Origin: Hermatobates lingyangjiaoensis
Lineage: Eukaryota > Arthropoda > Insecta > Hemiptera > Hermatobatidae
Length of the DNA: 64,000 bases
Assembly: GCA_026182355.1 (NCBI GenBank)
Contig: JAPFBL010001617.1
Coordinates: forward strand, 8,371,001-8,435,000
Direction of reading: 5' to 3'
Position 1 is the first letter of the stretch. Every line of letters begins with the position of its first letter. Below, piece after piece: positions 10,001 to 24,500 of the stretch. The notes under the pieces were generated by a model that had not been told where the DNA came from, ran no database searches, and saw only the letters and a list, made by a program, of their open reading frames with translations. The position numbers were made by a program, and so were the translations under genes.

Positions 10001-13000
10001 TATATGTCAATAGAAGCCTTGTAGAAAACTAATAATGAAAACTATATGTATTAATAGTTGACAATTGACATTTTTTATGTTTAAGAACTTTATTTTTTTT
10101 TATGAGAATAATTAAATATTGTGTTCTACCCACATACAAATAAAATTATCGCTATAATCTATATACTTATAAAACTGTGATGAGCAATTCTGTTTAAATT
10201 TCTTGTCACCGTGGATTGTCTGAATAAACAGAAAATGAATTCAAAAAAGGAGCTGCTGTCATGTGTATGAAAAATGCTGATCTGCCTCGCTTATATAATG
10301 AAAGAAGACTATTAACTGAGGAGCTTTACCATTAAAGTCATTGTTTGTAAAATTATCGCATCAGGTTTTCAAGGGGAAATGGTTTTAATTCCATGATTGA
10401 AATTTGTTTTATATAAAGAGGGCAACATTTCTTTTTCAAGGATTCAATTTTCAATTCAGTTACCACTTACCATGACTATTCATAAGTCTCAAGGAGAGAC
10501 TCTACAGAAAGTTTTAGTTCATTTAGATAAAGCAGGATTTCAACATGGCCAATTACATGTTGCTCTCAGTAGGGTCATTTATAAATTATCTGCATTTACG
10601 TGAATTTGATTGCTTTAAAAAGGAAGGTGATGGATGACCCAACGGTTCACGAGTAGTCTAGTATTAATTAACAATTAAATTTTTAATATAATGATGAAAT
10701 TTGCTCGGCCCCAAACAGTTTCCTAGTCTCCCCTAAATATAAATGAAGAGCACAGGGTTCCAAGTTATCCTATACGATAATTTAACTTATGCTAATCATT
10801 GAAAGTTATTTTTGAACAAAAACTGTAGAAGAGTAAAACGTTAGTTATTTGTTATACATAACAATTAATTTGTTAATTGTTGATTGAAATACATGCAACT
10901 TTTTGATTACATTTTTATGTTTGGATGCACTGAATGCAGATAGTTTCTGAACAGTTAATAGAGTAGTACAGTAATTAACTATGTTTTTACTGCTCAAAAT
11001 TTTCTTATTAAACTAATATGAGTTACTTGTATGGAAAATGAACAACAATATCTTGCCTTCTTTTATTCAACTTGGGAAATACTTTTGTATTTTCATACCT
11101 GAAGTTAAGACAATAAAATGAGATCCACTTGTAGCAAATTTCAGTATCTTCTTGGGAGGAAGTTCTATTTGGTTTAGTGTAGGAGCTTCACCAAACACTC
11201 CTATTTCGTATAAGAGTGTTCTATATAGAAAAAGTTATTAAAACAGTTATTATTTTTTTGTTCGTATGATTTATAAAATATAATGATATCAGGTTAAAAT
11301 ATTTTCTTAAAACTATGAATGCATGAACTTAAATTATTCTAATTAGATTTTCCATTAAAAATCTTCATTTATAATAGTTACACAGATTTTTTTTAGTTAA
11401 AAGTGTTTATAGTTTGCAAATAATTCAACAATGTTTATCCCACTGCTGGATGGGATAAATATGTTATATAATGCTAATGCATTAGATTCCTTAGTAAAAA
11501 GGAAAGGTGTATGAGTGCTTACAAAACCGACGAAGAAGTGATTATTTGTGTTAATATAAAGGTTAGGTTTGTTTGTAGTAATATTTTCAGCATTTGTCTT
11601 ACCTTTTTTCTTTTACTATTCTCAATTATTTTGTATACATTGCTTTAAAACTTTCCTTGGAGATAAATAAAAAAATCTGGAGTGGTCTACATTTAACTAT
11701 ATAATAAGTAATTATAATATCAAACTCGTGGACAACTAACTGATTTGTTATTATATTATAGTGTGCCTAAACATACATATTAATCAATACTGTATCATTT
11801 GTATACATGTAGCTATAATCGGTATAAGAAACTTGGAATCATAGGTCGATCTGGCAGTTGCATTGTATCTAGCATCATAATTAACCAAATTATTAATATT
11901 TCAGTCTATTAAATACATGAAAAATTTTCCTCCCATATACTATTCTGAAGTATTTTTCCCATTCTTGATAAAAATATCTAAGAGGGGAGATGTTTAATAA
12001 CTTTTCTGAGCAGATGGCAGAGGAGGTGGCACCTGCACCTTTTATCATTAGATACGGTAGTCACTGTAGTTTATTATAGCTAATTTGCAATTTTTTTCAT
12101 TTTAAAACCGATGAATATGACACCATATGTTTTGTAACAGCCGTAAAAGGAATTTAGTGAGCCAAAAAAAAGTAGTTTTGCGGTTAAGAATTCATATTCT
12201 GACAAATAATAAACAGTATTTACCTGCCTAATCTTGTCTATGATACCCTTGATTACTTAGAATATCCATTAGGTCATCAATAACGAGTTGTTACAATGGT
12301 GGCAGTAACACTGCTCCCAATGTCAACATTAAGTGGTATAATTTCTGTGTTGTAGATGCTATACTTATACTAATTATTATTCCGTTAGATTGTGTGTAAT
12401 CCAATCTATAGTTATTGATTTAAATTTAAATCTCAATGTATTAGTTTTGATTTACTCGTTTGTAAAGTATGTAACCAAAACATCCTTTAATATCCAACAG
12501 AAGCCTGCGTGAATCTTGTAAGACTTAGGAAGTTTTCTATTTTAACCAAAGTTTTTTGAATGGACCCTGTTGATTTCCGCTTCTGTTATATAAGATGCTC
12601 TTACGAAGATCCTGAGTTACCAACAACTTTTCAGGTTACTAATATAAAACCTAATAGTTGTCATCTTTAGTGTAATATTTGTATCAGGTTTATTTGATAA
12701 AATATGAATTTGATACATCAAACAGGACAACATCCTATCATTCTGACATTACGATATAAATTACATCATAATTTACCAAAAAACGTTAAAAAAGAACTTA
12801 CGGGACCTCAGAAGATTTAAATCTGTCATAAACTTCAGATCAATTTTTTTCATTATCGCTATAATTTACAGAGAGTGAAGCAGTATATATGATTGTAGTT
12901 TGCTTTTAAGTTTTATAAACTAAATCTTTACATAAATAAATTTAACCACTAAAATATCTTCGAATTTATTATAATAAAATTTACATAACAATTCTGCTTG

Positions 13001-13137
13001 TCTTCCGATTCCGATAAAATCCTAAGATAATATAAACGAATCGAAAAATATGGAGTGGCGTACACTCAAGTTAACTATAAGTAAATATAATAGAAACTCG
13101 TTGACACACAATTGAGTTCTGTTTTTATTTTAATGTG

Positions 13138-13177
<40 letters not shown>

Positions 13178-15458
13178 CAATGTAGAAAAAGAAACAAAGA
13201 GAAATCAAAACACACACTTACAATCTCTAATTTTCCATTTGAACCGTCTTCAGGAGAGATAAAAGAGGGAATCTAAGCGCACTGGTTGAATCCGTTTCGG
13301 ATCGTATTTCCAACGAAAAAGTATATATTATATATATATGACATATTTATAATTATTTTTTTTATAAAGTATTATAAAATTATTAAATATTATAAATATT
13401 TATAAAAAAATATTACTTATATTTATTATATATATATTTATAATCATATATATAAAATATTTAATCAGTTCAATGATTTCGTTTGTTTTAATGTGGCTAC
13501 ATTCACTATATTATTAATAAGAAACTTGAAATCATTCAGTAGGATTAGAAATTTTACTATTATTATTATTATTAAACTGAGAGAGTGGGTGCTACCGGAC
13601 TCGTGCACTCCACCTGAAGTTAATAACATTAACTTTATATTTTATGGTCTTAAATTAATTTATATTAATTGTCGTCAGTGATGTATTGCTCACATCCATT
13701 GGTTTTAGGTATGCTTTGTGAAAACGTTACACTTCTTATAGGGAATTACCTGACCTTCACGAAGAATTTCATAAACAGTTCCAAAGCTTCTTTGATACAA
13801 ATTGTGCATTACTAGTTTAAAGTTAATTGCAGTTTGCATACGTGGTACGATGTTACATTGGTTCACAAAGTTGGGTTAACCCAACGCAAACACAAACGTC
13901 GTGAGGTATAACACGTATCATCACTGCATCAATGGTAAGTAATTTTTGTGTAGAATGATTACAGGTAATGAAACATGGGTCCATTATTATTAACCATAAT
14001 CTAAAAGACAGCTCAAGTAGTAAAAAGAGTCTCACATTGACAACACGTACTAAACTCAAAAGTGTAACATATTCTGGTATTCAGAAGGCCCTATAATGAA
14101 ATTCTTCCTTGAAAAAAGGGAAACAGTCCTACGATTTTCTGGTAAACAATATTTATGAATGACGATTAGTTTTAACTTCCTTTTTTGTCAAAAGTATTAA
14201 TTTGTTACTAAATTGAATAAAAACATATGCATATCACTTTTTACTTTCTTTCATGAATAAAAAAGTATTCATACCTCTCATCCATGAATGATCTAAAAAA
14301 CAGAAAAATATAACAAATAGTATATATTAATTCTGTTGCAGTCCATTTGAGTTCATTAACAAAATAAATATTTTTTTCTCTAATATTTAAAAATAATAGC
14401 ATTTATTTTGTTATGCCAATGCAAAAAGTAAAGACAAAGTGACTAAATACCTATTTCTGTTTTTAATTTACTTTTAAAACTGCTATAAGTTAATATTTTA
14501 TTGGGTTAATTTTACTGCTTAGATATACCACACAATTTTACTTATCTATTTAGTTTTGACAATTTAGATTTTGAGAAGTTTATTTCATACCATGTTCTTT
14601 ATATTAGTATTCTAGCCGAATTTTCTCACTTAACTCGATTATTTGCAGGTAATGAAATAATGTCATCATTATTTAATCAATATTATTGGTAGTAGTGTAA
14701 GAGAGTAATATCTGGTACAGAGCATGCGCAGACACAGATGGCACCACCGTGCCGTGTCTGTCTTAGGTCACTAGGTCAGGATGGTGGTATGATTGTATAA
14801 CTTGGACTATTTTAATACATTTTATTTACATTATTTTAACTATTTTAATATAAACGCATGTCAATTTTTAATGATTAATTCATGATTTTCAATGATAGAG
14901 ATTAAAATAAATTAAAATAATGCAAATAAAATTATATTAAAATACTACAAGTTGTTACAACTTACCGCCATCCTGACCTAGTGACTTAAGAATCTGTACA
15001 GGAAGGCCTTTTATCTGCATCTGCACATGCTCTGTGCCAGATTTACTCTATTACACCATGTGATAACTGTGTAATCGAATCATTTCTGTAATAGAGCCAT
15101 TTTGTTAACTGTATGGTAAGTCAATTATTTAACCAATTGACTATTCATTAAAATCATCAACGAACCTAATTTGAGATGTAGATGTATCTTCCTGCAACAG
15201 CTTCTCCACTATACAGATAATTTCTTCAGCAGTGGGTCTTAATTCAGGGTCTAGTTGTAATAGACAAGAAATTAAATTTCGAAAATCCTGTGAGTACCCT
15301 TCTGGTATTGATTCATAAGAACCCTGAAAATGAAAATGAAAATAATAGTAAATTATATAGAAACCTTTCATTTCATACACAGATAATTTTTCCTATCTAG
15401 CATCGAAGAGGGGAATAATAAAAGACACAATTTGCAAATGACAATTGAAAACAAATTT

Positions 15459-15502
<44 letters not shown>

Positions 15503-18500
15503 TAAAATAAGCAGTGACACATAAACAGAAACACAACAAAGACTCACTTTTCAATATTTCGACCGTAATGGCGGTCGTCCTCAGGAGAAGAAGTGAATTG
15601 ACGGAGGGACGACAGTCAACTGAAGAACTCACAGGGTGAGGGCAAAGCAGTGCTGCCGCAAAGGGGACAAATAAAAAAGGAACTAGGAAGTCGAGAGCAA
15701 AAAAAAAAAAAATGTTTTTGAAAGGTAGAAAAAGGTTAAGAAAAGAAAAAATAAAGAAAATATATAGAACAATTAAAAATAAAAAAAAATATTAAAAAAA
15801 AATAAATAAATAAATAAAAAAAAAAAATTAAAAAATAAATAAATAAAAAACTAACGATTTAAATTCAAGCCAGGTTTTGAGCGTGCCCCCAGGAGCCAAA
15901 TGTGGGCTTCCTCAGAAGCTTTTAAAGTAACTTGTCTGTTATCACTGGGGACTTGTTTAAGAACTTGGACTGTGAAACAATCATTGAAACTGAGATGGTG
16001 GGAATTAGCGTGAGTGGCGACAGGGAGACTGCTGCGTTTACCAACCGAAAGCCTGTGATTATTCATCCGAAGGTTCAGCATCGTAGATGCTAAACCAACG
16101 TAAAAAGCATCACATTGGGTGCATTTCAAAAATTTATTTTTTTTTTTTTTTTTTTTTTTATTTGTCCCCTTTGCGGCAGCACTGCTTTGCCCTCACCCTG
16201 TGAGTTCTTCAGTTGACTGTCGTCCCTCCGTCAATTCACTTCTTCTCCTGAGGACGACCGCCATTACGGTCGAAATATTGAAAAGTGAGTCTTTGTTGTG
16301 TTTCTGTTTATGTGTCACTGCTTATTTTAATTGTTATTTGTCCTGCCGGACCGTTTTTCGTTTATCATGGTATATATATATATATATATATTGATAAAAG
16401 TATCGACCGTGGAATAGAAACAAAACTAAAGTTTATCGGGACTCGGTCAGTTCTTCAGGTTCAAATTAAACTTTATTATACTTGGTAAACTCTAATTTAC
16501 CTGCGCCTATTACAGATTTAGTCTGCGACAATGTAATACTGGTAAAAATTTGCCCTGTGGACATTACGATGGAAATGGAAAAAATCTTATAGTTAAAAAA
16601 GATATATGTGGCTCTTTTAGCAGCTATCTTAGAGGTAAATTTGGTAATTTGTTTCAGTAAGACACGGAGTTAGCCAAGCTTACTTTTTCATAAAAATTGT
16701 ACTGTATACAATAAGTTTGTATGTCAGTTAGCTTAACAATCGCTGGTGTTAACAGGTAAATTAGTAACCACATAGTAGATTTTTTAAACTGTCCGGACGG
16801 AGAGTTTTAAACTAGAGACAAATATGGAATTACAAGGCTAGAAGCTTCAATTTACAATTACTGTATTAGAAAATATAACGAAGCTCACACCATGTACCCT
16901 TTTGGAGTACAGCTTGCCTCTACTGCAAGGTAGCAAAATTTACTTTCGACAAGCGCTTTTCTACTATATTTCTTTTGCAAAGATGTGGACAAAGCTATCG
17001 AATAGTCTACAAAACAGTTGTTGAGTTGTTTATAATATTTTTTTACAAAATTAATATTAGCTAATAAGAACACGAGAAAGTAGACTGGTTTATAGTTAAA
17101 CCTTCCAGGGGGAAACTAAGAACAGAAAAAAAGTAATTACAAAAAGCATTTATTTTTAACTGTTTATCTATTAATTATACAGTACAGTCTATTAATTATC
17201 TATAATTATAATTCCTCAAGTTTTACGAAAGATAATTATTTAATTCATAATCGTCGAATAACCTCAACAAAAATATATATTTTATTTTCATTGTATCATA
17301 ATAAGATTTAATTGTTCACTGTGTATATATGTTATTTACCTGAACGATCTTTTTTACGAGTAATGGTAGATTTGAACTATGAAATGTTTTCCGACGACAA
17401 GCCATTTCATGAAGGATGCATCCTAGTGCCCAAATATCTGATTTCTGGTCATATTGTCTGCCTTGACACTACAAAAGAAAAAAAAAAAGACACAAAGAAA
17501 AGAGAAAAAGTATAATTAATTCTTCCTTGTTGGAGTCAAGTTATAAGATAATGATCTCATACCATTTCTGGACTAATATAATGAGGAGTTCCAAGAACTG
17601 TTTCGGCAGGCATTTGACTAGTCAAAACCTTTGCTATTCCAAAATCTCCAACTTTTATAAATTGTTGTTTTGTCAAGAATACATTTGCTGTTTTTAAATC
17701 CCTAATAAAAAGAAAATTATTTAGATTTTTAAAATGTAAAAACTTAAAAAAATAATATACCATATGCTGACCATGTAAATTGTTTTGTTTTTGATTTTCC
17801 TAAAATCTATTTTTGTATATGCCTGGATATATATATTTCAATTTTCAAACATAGTTTATTTTTTTAATAAAGCTATCAACAACTATAGTTGTTTTTGAAA
17901 AACTGTACCACGCGAACAAAAAGGAAAGTTTTGAGGGGGAGGCAACAAGGAAAAAATAATTTTGTTAAATATACTTTAAAGGAATTTGAGACTTTACTTG
18001 TCATTACAAAAACTTCAAAATATGGCGTAATACGAGTTTCAGAATACAGGTTATGTCTGGAAAGGTGAAAACTTTTGAATAACTATCATACAGTTGTGAT
18101 GTGGTTGCCTTAATAATGGGTTCAATGACTTTTACAAAACTATCATGACATCTCAAAATATTTAGGAAATATATCATCATACCTAATGTCAGAAAATATA
18201 GCAGTGGGCGGAATGACTGAAAATTATTTGTTAACAAGGAACAAACCATCGTATTATTGTACTTCACTCTTTATAATGTTGTACTGAATATTAATGACGC
18301 ATAGTAAAACAATTGATGACTTTGCCATATGTCATTATAACTCGATGACAACATCCACATTGAGTCTTATAGCTTGAGATCTGTGGAGAGTTTTAAAACT
18401 TGTTAAAAGAACTTTAGCAGCAAATAAATTGCTTCTCAGTTTATGGACATTAAATAAATTAAACATCTACATTACGCGCTCATCTAAAAAGTAGATACAA

Positions 18501-21500
18501 TGCTTCATGCTAAGAAAAGGCAACAAATATGAACTTTTGTTTTTATTTTAGCAAAAGTTTTTTTTGATATATGTTTAAGAACAGTTTGTGTTCATTATGA
18601 AGAATAGAATTATTTTTTTTCGAATTCATAATTCAAAATTTAGGTGTGTAATGTCCTTTCAAAAAATTCCAAAAAACATATGACCTAAAAGAGATAACAG
18701 TAAATCTTCTTGAATATTGAGAGTAAACGCAGACGTATGTGAATATATAAGTTCATTAATTCCTATCCAAATAAATGTAATGGAAAAATTTCAAAGAATC
18801 ACAATTTAAAATTATTACCTGGAAAGAAACATTATTGTTTAAAAATATCACCAATCTTCATTGTCCAAATTTAATTAAAAGTGTAGTTTAATGATTGGTT
18901 GTGGTTTATAACATAGGATAAAACTGTTATAAAAAAGGTCATTTCATGTTTTTAGAGGTTTGTTTCAAACAAGAAATTATTTTGTGTCCTTTCTTCCAGT
19001 CGTTCTCAACATTTTAGCCGCTCTTGTTTCTTGTAAAAAACTTTTTGCCAACTTCTTAATCCATTTATATAGAAGAAAAAGCTTTGTTATTAACGTAAAT
19101 GAAACGACACGATGCATGACGTACGTAATTAACGTACTGGTAACGATGGGAGTTGTAACAACAATGTTAGGAGAAATCATGCAATTATATATTACAAAGT
19201 AAAATTTGAGTAAAAACAAGTTAAAATGTAAATATTCCTTTGACAATATATTATATTTAGATTGAATGTATGTTACACAAAATATTACCTGTGTAAAACA
19301 TTATTTGCATGCATATATCGAATGGCTTCTACAATCTGCTTAAAAATATCCAAAATATTCTTCTCTGGTATAGATTGCAAAGATTCATTTATGAATTCGA
19401 CCAAAGTGCCACCGTCGGCATATTCCATTTCAATAATAAAAATATCATCAGTTTGAAAACTACTTAAATATCTAAAACAAATTCTATGGTTTTAAAAAAG
19501 AATGTTATCAATAACTATTAAGTTTTGAAATGTTAAATAGATAATAGCTATATTCTAATGCTTGAAAAATAAAAACTCAATGATTAGCTAGTTTGAAGTT
19601 TTGAAATAATCTCTAAAAATTAATCACTGGTTCTTTATCAATTTATTCGAATCAATTTATGAACAAATATCCATTTTATTTGAAAATAATATTATAGTAA
19701 TTTTAATATTTAAGATCTGGAACGGTCTGCACTCAACTTTACTGTAAGTAAACTCACTAGCAGAAGTAATGAGAATGAACTTAATTAACTGATCCTTTTT
19801 TTTAAATGTTAGTACGACGTTTTTACAAAGGAATAATGAAAATGTAATTGCCATGTTTATTGAGAACTGTTCGTACTCTTGAAAGTTATGTTTCTTCCTA
19901 GTGTTTAAAATTCGTTGATGAAATGAAACAACATGAGCATTATTTTAAACTCTATAATTTATGAAATCAAATTGCTGATAATATCAGTCAAGAAATCATA
20001 ACTATTAAGCCAGATTTTTAACTTACTGAAGGATTTTATTCATCGAATTTTCGAACGAAACGTAAGAAATACTGATGATATCTGATGGATTATCGATGGT
20101 TGAGTTTAAGTGGGTAAGTATATAGCAAATTGTTTTGGTTGACTATGGAGAGAGATAACAAAAACATATTGAAAAAAGAAAAGTAAATATTATAAATAAT
20201 TATATTATTTTAATTTTTTTACGGTACATTTTATATTCAAAGATGTAAAATGTTATGTAATTTTAACATCTTAAAGTATGCAATATTTCAATTGATCGTT
20301 GTTTATTGGTCTAGTTTTAAAAATGTTACCTCTAATAAATTACTTATATTGAAATGCAATATTCCAAGAAACGACTATAGATGGAACTTAACTGATGATA
20401 TTTTAGTAAAAGGTAATCTCTTTTTTGAAGCACCTTTATCAATTTTCGGCTGCATGAGATTATTTGGAAGAACTGAGGTCTTACTTAAAATTTACAATTT
20501 AGCTGTACAAAATTACTGTTGCTACTGTGACAAACAGTGATTCATTATGGGCGAAGAAGTGATCACAAATGACCATTTAGATTGGAAACTTTCTGATTTC
20601 AAGAAAGTGGATTTTGTCTGGGATGCTAACAGGTCATATTAATAAGAATTACTTGCTATATTGTTCTATATCAATGATATAAAAGTGGTTATAACTGATG
20701 AAATAGATTAGTTATATTAAATTAAATCATTAAATTGGTTGTCTATGAATTCCATAATGCTTTACCAGATAGTTTGATTTTACGCCTATCTGATAGCCGC
20801 ATTAAAATAAAACCAAAATTCTATTGATCATCAACAAGTTTGATATTATGTCTACTTATAGTAAAGTTGAATGTAGGTTACTCAGATTTTTCAGAAATTA
20901 ATTTTTTTTTTAAAAAAAAAGAAAGAACAACAAGGTTACTTTGTTAGCTTATTTTTACTCTTTGATTTCTGTCTGTCAGTTTAAATACCAGAATTACAAT
21001 GACTTCAATCAAAATTGTGAGGACATCTTCTTACCAAATAGCCAAAAAGTGATTCATAAATTACTTACTAAGAAAGTAAAATATTGGAAGCAAGCTTGCT
21101 TGTTTATTTCAGAAGTAACAGGAATTAAAAACTTTGTTGATTATTAATCTTTTGGGTTTTAAGATATTCTCTTCACACATACACACACACACAGATTTAC
21201 TGCACTAATAAAAGCACTCTGCACAGAAATGAAAGTAAAAAGAATGGCCCAATTATATCTTCAGTTTATAATGAACAATAATTATTGGATCTTTGTGAGT
21301 GCATCAGCTTGTATGAATATCTCAAGGATTTTAATTCGCTGATATTCAATAATCCTTTCCATTAGAAAAACCATCAAAATAACAATAAAACTTATTCCTA
21401 TCGACAGTGTTTAAAGAAATTTGAGTTATTGCATGGTTTTCTATTACCCATTAACAATTAGTTTCTCTTTCAAATTGTCTTGTGAATTACTTTTTATATG

Positions 21501-24500
21501 TGTATTTTTTATCAGTTATCGTTCAATTGTATGACAGATTATGTTCCTATATTATTCATTATTAACTAATTACAATGTTAGTAGTAATTTTTGTGGTACT
21601 TTCATGTTTTGAGATCCTACAACTCATTTTTGGCATTTAGTTAATTTATCTCAATTTATGAAACATTTAGAAATTTAGCTTTTTAGAGCTTATAATTTTA
21701 GATTATGATTTTTATGCTTCCTAAACAATGTTCCCTCTAATCTGCGCACACTGCCCGCACATTTCGGAGCACAAAAAAATCTATCCAGCGCATACAAAAA
21801 TCAACATAAACGTATTAAAAATATCTAATATTAGACATATTGATATTAATAATTAAATTTTGTTACTATTCGATCATTTATGGGTAGTAGAAATGCCAAG
21901 AAAAACTTTGTAATTGTTTAGTGGTGATGTTACTCACAATGGTCCTCAGTTTGCTCAGGGAGCTTGTGTGTACGCCCAGATACGTGAAAAATTAGAGGGA
22001 ACATTGATCTTAAATACATACAGGCCATGGCGTTTGAGGGATCACCATCAATTTCGATGTACAAATAGTTTTTGGCTGGTAGATGAACTAGAGCAAAAAT
22101 TAGTAATTAAATAATTAAAAAAAAACGTATGCCGGTACGCGTGAATAGTTAATTTTCTTCATTTTACAATTATTTAAATATAAAAATGATCATTCTGTTT
22201 CATTTAATCCTTAATCATTCTAGAACTATTCTTCTGAAAAAAAAAAATAAAATTGCTTATCAACAATTACATCGGTTATAATTTTCATTATTTTAGGCTG
22301 ATAATAAATTTCAAACGGTAACCTTATAATATTTGGGTGTTGTAACATTTTGAGAACTTGAACTTCATTGATAGCCATTTGTCTCTGAGCGACTGTAAGT
22401 TCAGAGAGATTCATTTCCTTTAGTACAACCAGTTCGTTGTCAGATAACCTTTTCGATAGTACTGCTGTGCCAAAGGCTCCTTCAGACAAATACGAAATCA
22501 TTTATTCAAAATAGGCAGATACAATTGAGTTAGCCATAAATAATGATTAAGTATAGGTTTTAGAAATATTATTTTCATAAATTTTAATATAAGATAAACA
22601 GTAATATTAATTAATTTATTGATCAATATCAAATAGTAATTGTGTCGAAGCAGTAGTTGAGAGGAAGTCATTAAGATCATTTGTTCAACTTCTAATATAA
22701 ATATGTTGAAAATAAAGTTTTGTTGGCCCTTGATTTATGGTAGCACCTTCACAAAGCTGAAGATAAACATTGTAATACTGCAATTATTTACTTTATTATA
22801 AGTAAACTACATAATGAACAAAAAATATTTCGCCATTTTGACGGTTCACAAATTTTAAATTCTTCAAAGTCCTTTTTTGATGTTTTACTTTATAAATAAA
22901 TAAATAAAATTAAGTCATTATGTAAAGATCCGATTTCGAAATTTTGACGGATTAACATGTTTTGAGGCTCCAAAGTTATTTATTGACTTTTTTTATGATT
23001 TTCTCTCTCTGTCTCTCAGTGGGTGAAGGGGGGGGGGGGGGGGAGGATCAAAAAGCTTGGGGGCACTACTAGTCACACCGTTTGATAGATCAAATTTATA
23101 TTTTGCACAAAAATGGACCCTATAATGTAAATGTATCCTATAGTTTTTGGGAAATGTTGCATGATTGGAAAGTCATCTTTGGATAAAATGTGTTTTTAAG
23201 GAACATTTTTTCATCTTAAAATACTTCCTCTAAAATTTTGGGATTATTATGACGTCAACACCAGCAGTAAAAGCAAAAACACTTTAAACGCCTAACTGTA
23301 TAAAGGCAAAATTTTGTGCTATAAAATTATTATCCACATAAAAAAAAAATCAAGGCTGATTACTGCAAAAAGTCATATTCCTATAAAAACTGAAAATTCT
23401 TGTTGGACTAATAGGAAACCTATTATCACTTGTTGGATACATTGACTTAGAATTTTTTTCATGAGTTTGAGAATATCATAATTCCTGTCTTAAGGTTTAA
23501 TACAAGAGATTCTAAGACAAAGAATTAATATGACATGTAATGACAATATACTTAAAACTATATTAGCAAATGTCGCATAATAACATATTTTATGATAAAC
23601 ACCAGAGTGTACTCGTAGGATGGTTTCCTAACAATAGTATTACAATCAATATACATATTATACCTTTCACCAAAAGTAATTGTCAGACACATATTCTTTG
23701 TACGTTTAAGAACTTCGTTATTTTTTGGTAATATTGGAGCATGGGAAAGTACTTTTTCATTTTTTATGACAATACAGATACTAATTCTAAGGCTCTTCCT
23801 GGGAAATGCTATAAACGTAAAATATATTATTAGATATTGTATGCCATGGATATTTCATGAGCTTGCGATTTTAGATGAGTAAAATAAAATTAAAAAATCT
23901 GGAGTGATCAACACTCAACTTTACTATAAGTTAACATAATATCAAACTCATTGAAAATTGTTTAAGTTTTGTGTTATTTTAGTGAGAGTTTCTTGTATAG
24001 GTACTATGAAACACTCTGGAAATGTGGAAACAAACTTATAGATAAGAGGTGCTCAATACATCGATCGCGATCTACCAGTCGAATACTAAGGTATTATTGG
24101 TAGATCGCATGGCATTAACAAAGATAACATCAGCCTTTGACTGTTCCCGTCACTGATTGATATATCTGAAATTTGAATCAATTATCATGTTTATGATACT
24201 TAGGTCACTGTGTATTAGTTCATTAAAGCCAATAAACTAGTCGTTAAGTTGCCTCTAACTCTTTACTTTTTTTTCACGTAAAAGGTAAGAAAGGTTTAAG
24301 GGATTTTTATTAATAACTAGCAAACGTACCCGTCTTTGACGGAATCAAAAATTCTATTATACTTGGTATTCCAAAATATCAATTATAGTATTATACTAAT
24401 ACTACAATTAGAAGTTATAGAATAGTAGAAAATACCATTATTAGTACAGTGCTAAAAAAAAGCCTCTGTATACAAAGATTAGATTTTAAGTTAGACATAC

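Larger units (their letters stand above)
15499..16332 (-). mobile_element. 5'-truncated Penelope-like element with inverted terminal repeats
   Basis: Inverted arms of about 175 bases (15499-15680 and 16158-16332) enclose, on the minus strand, a T/A run, the C-terminal GIY-YIG ORF and an A-rich 3' region. Each arm carries a hammerhead-like core. Penelope-like elements are known for a terminal GIY-YIG nuclease, long terminal repeats often partly inverted, and hammerhead motifs in them, so the three signs agree. The reverse transcriptase is absent; the copy is not autonomous. It sits in kinase intron 5, in the gene's sense. Confidence 0.8.

Noticed and set aside
13751..13822. Minus-strand piece YQRSFGTVYEILREG followed by a GT, looking like a kinase or linker exon
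   Set aside because: Its phases (needs phase 1 before, leaves phase 0) do not fit exons 6 and 7, which already join in phase. It lies beside a mariner remnant and may be an inverted piece of one.
18960..19246. Overlapping open frames on both strands in kinase intron 3
   Set aside because: Mutually overlapping, AT-rich, no domain, inside an intron of a supported gene.
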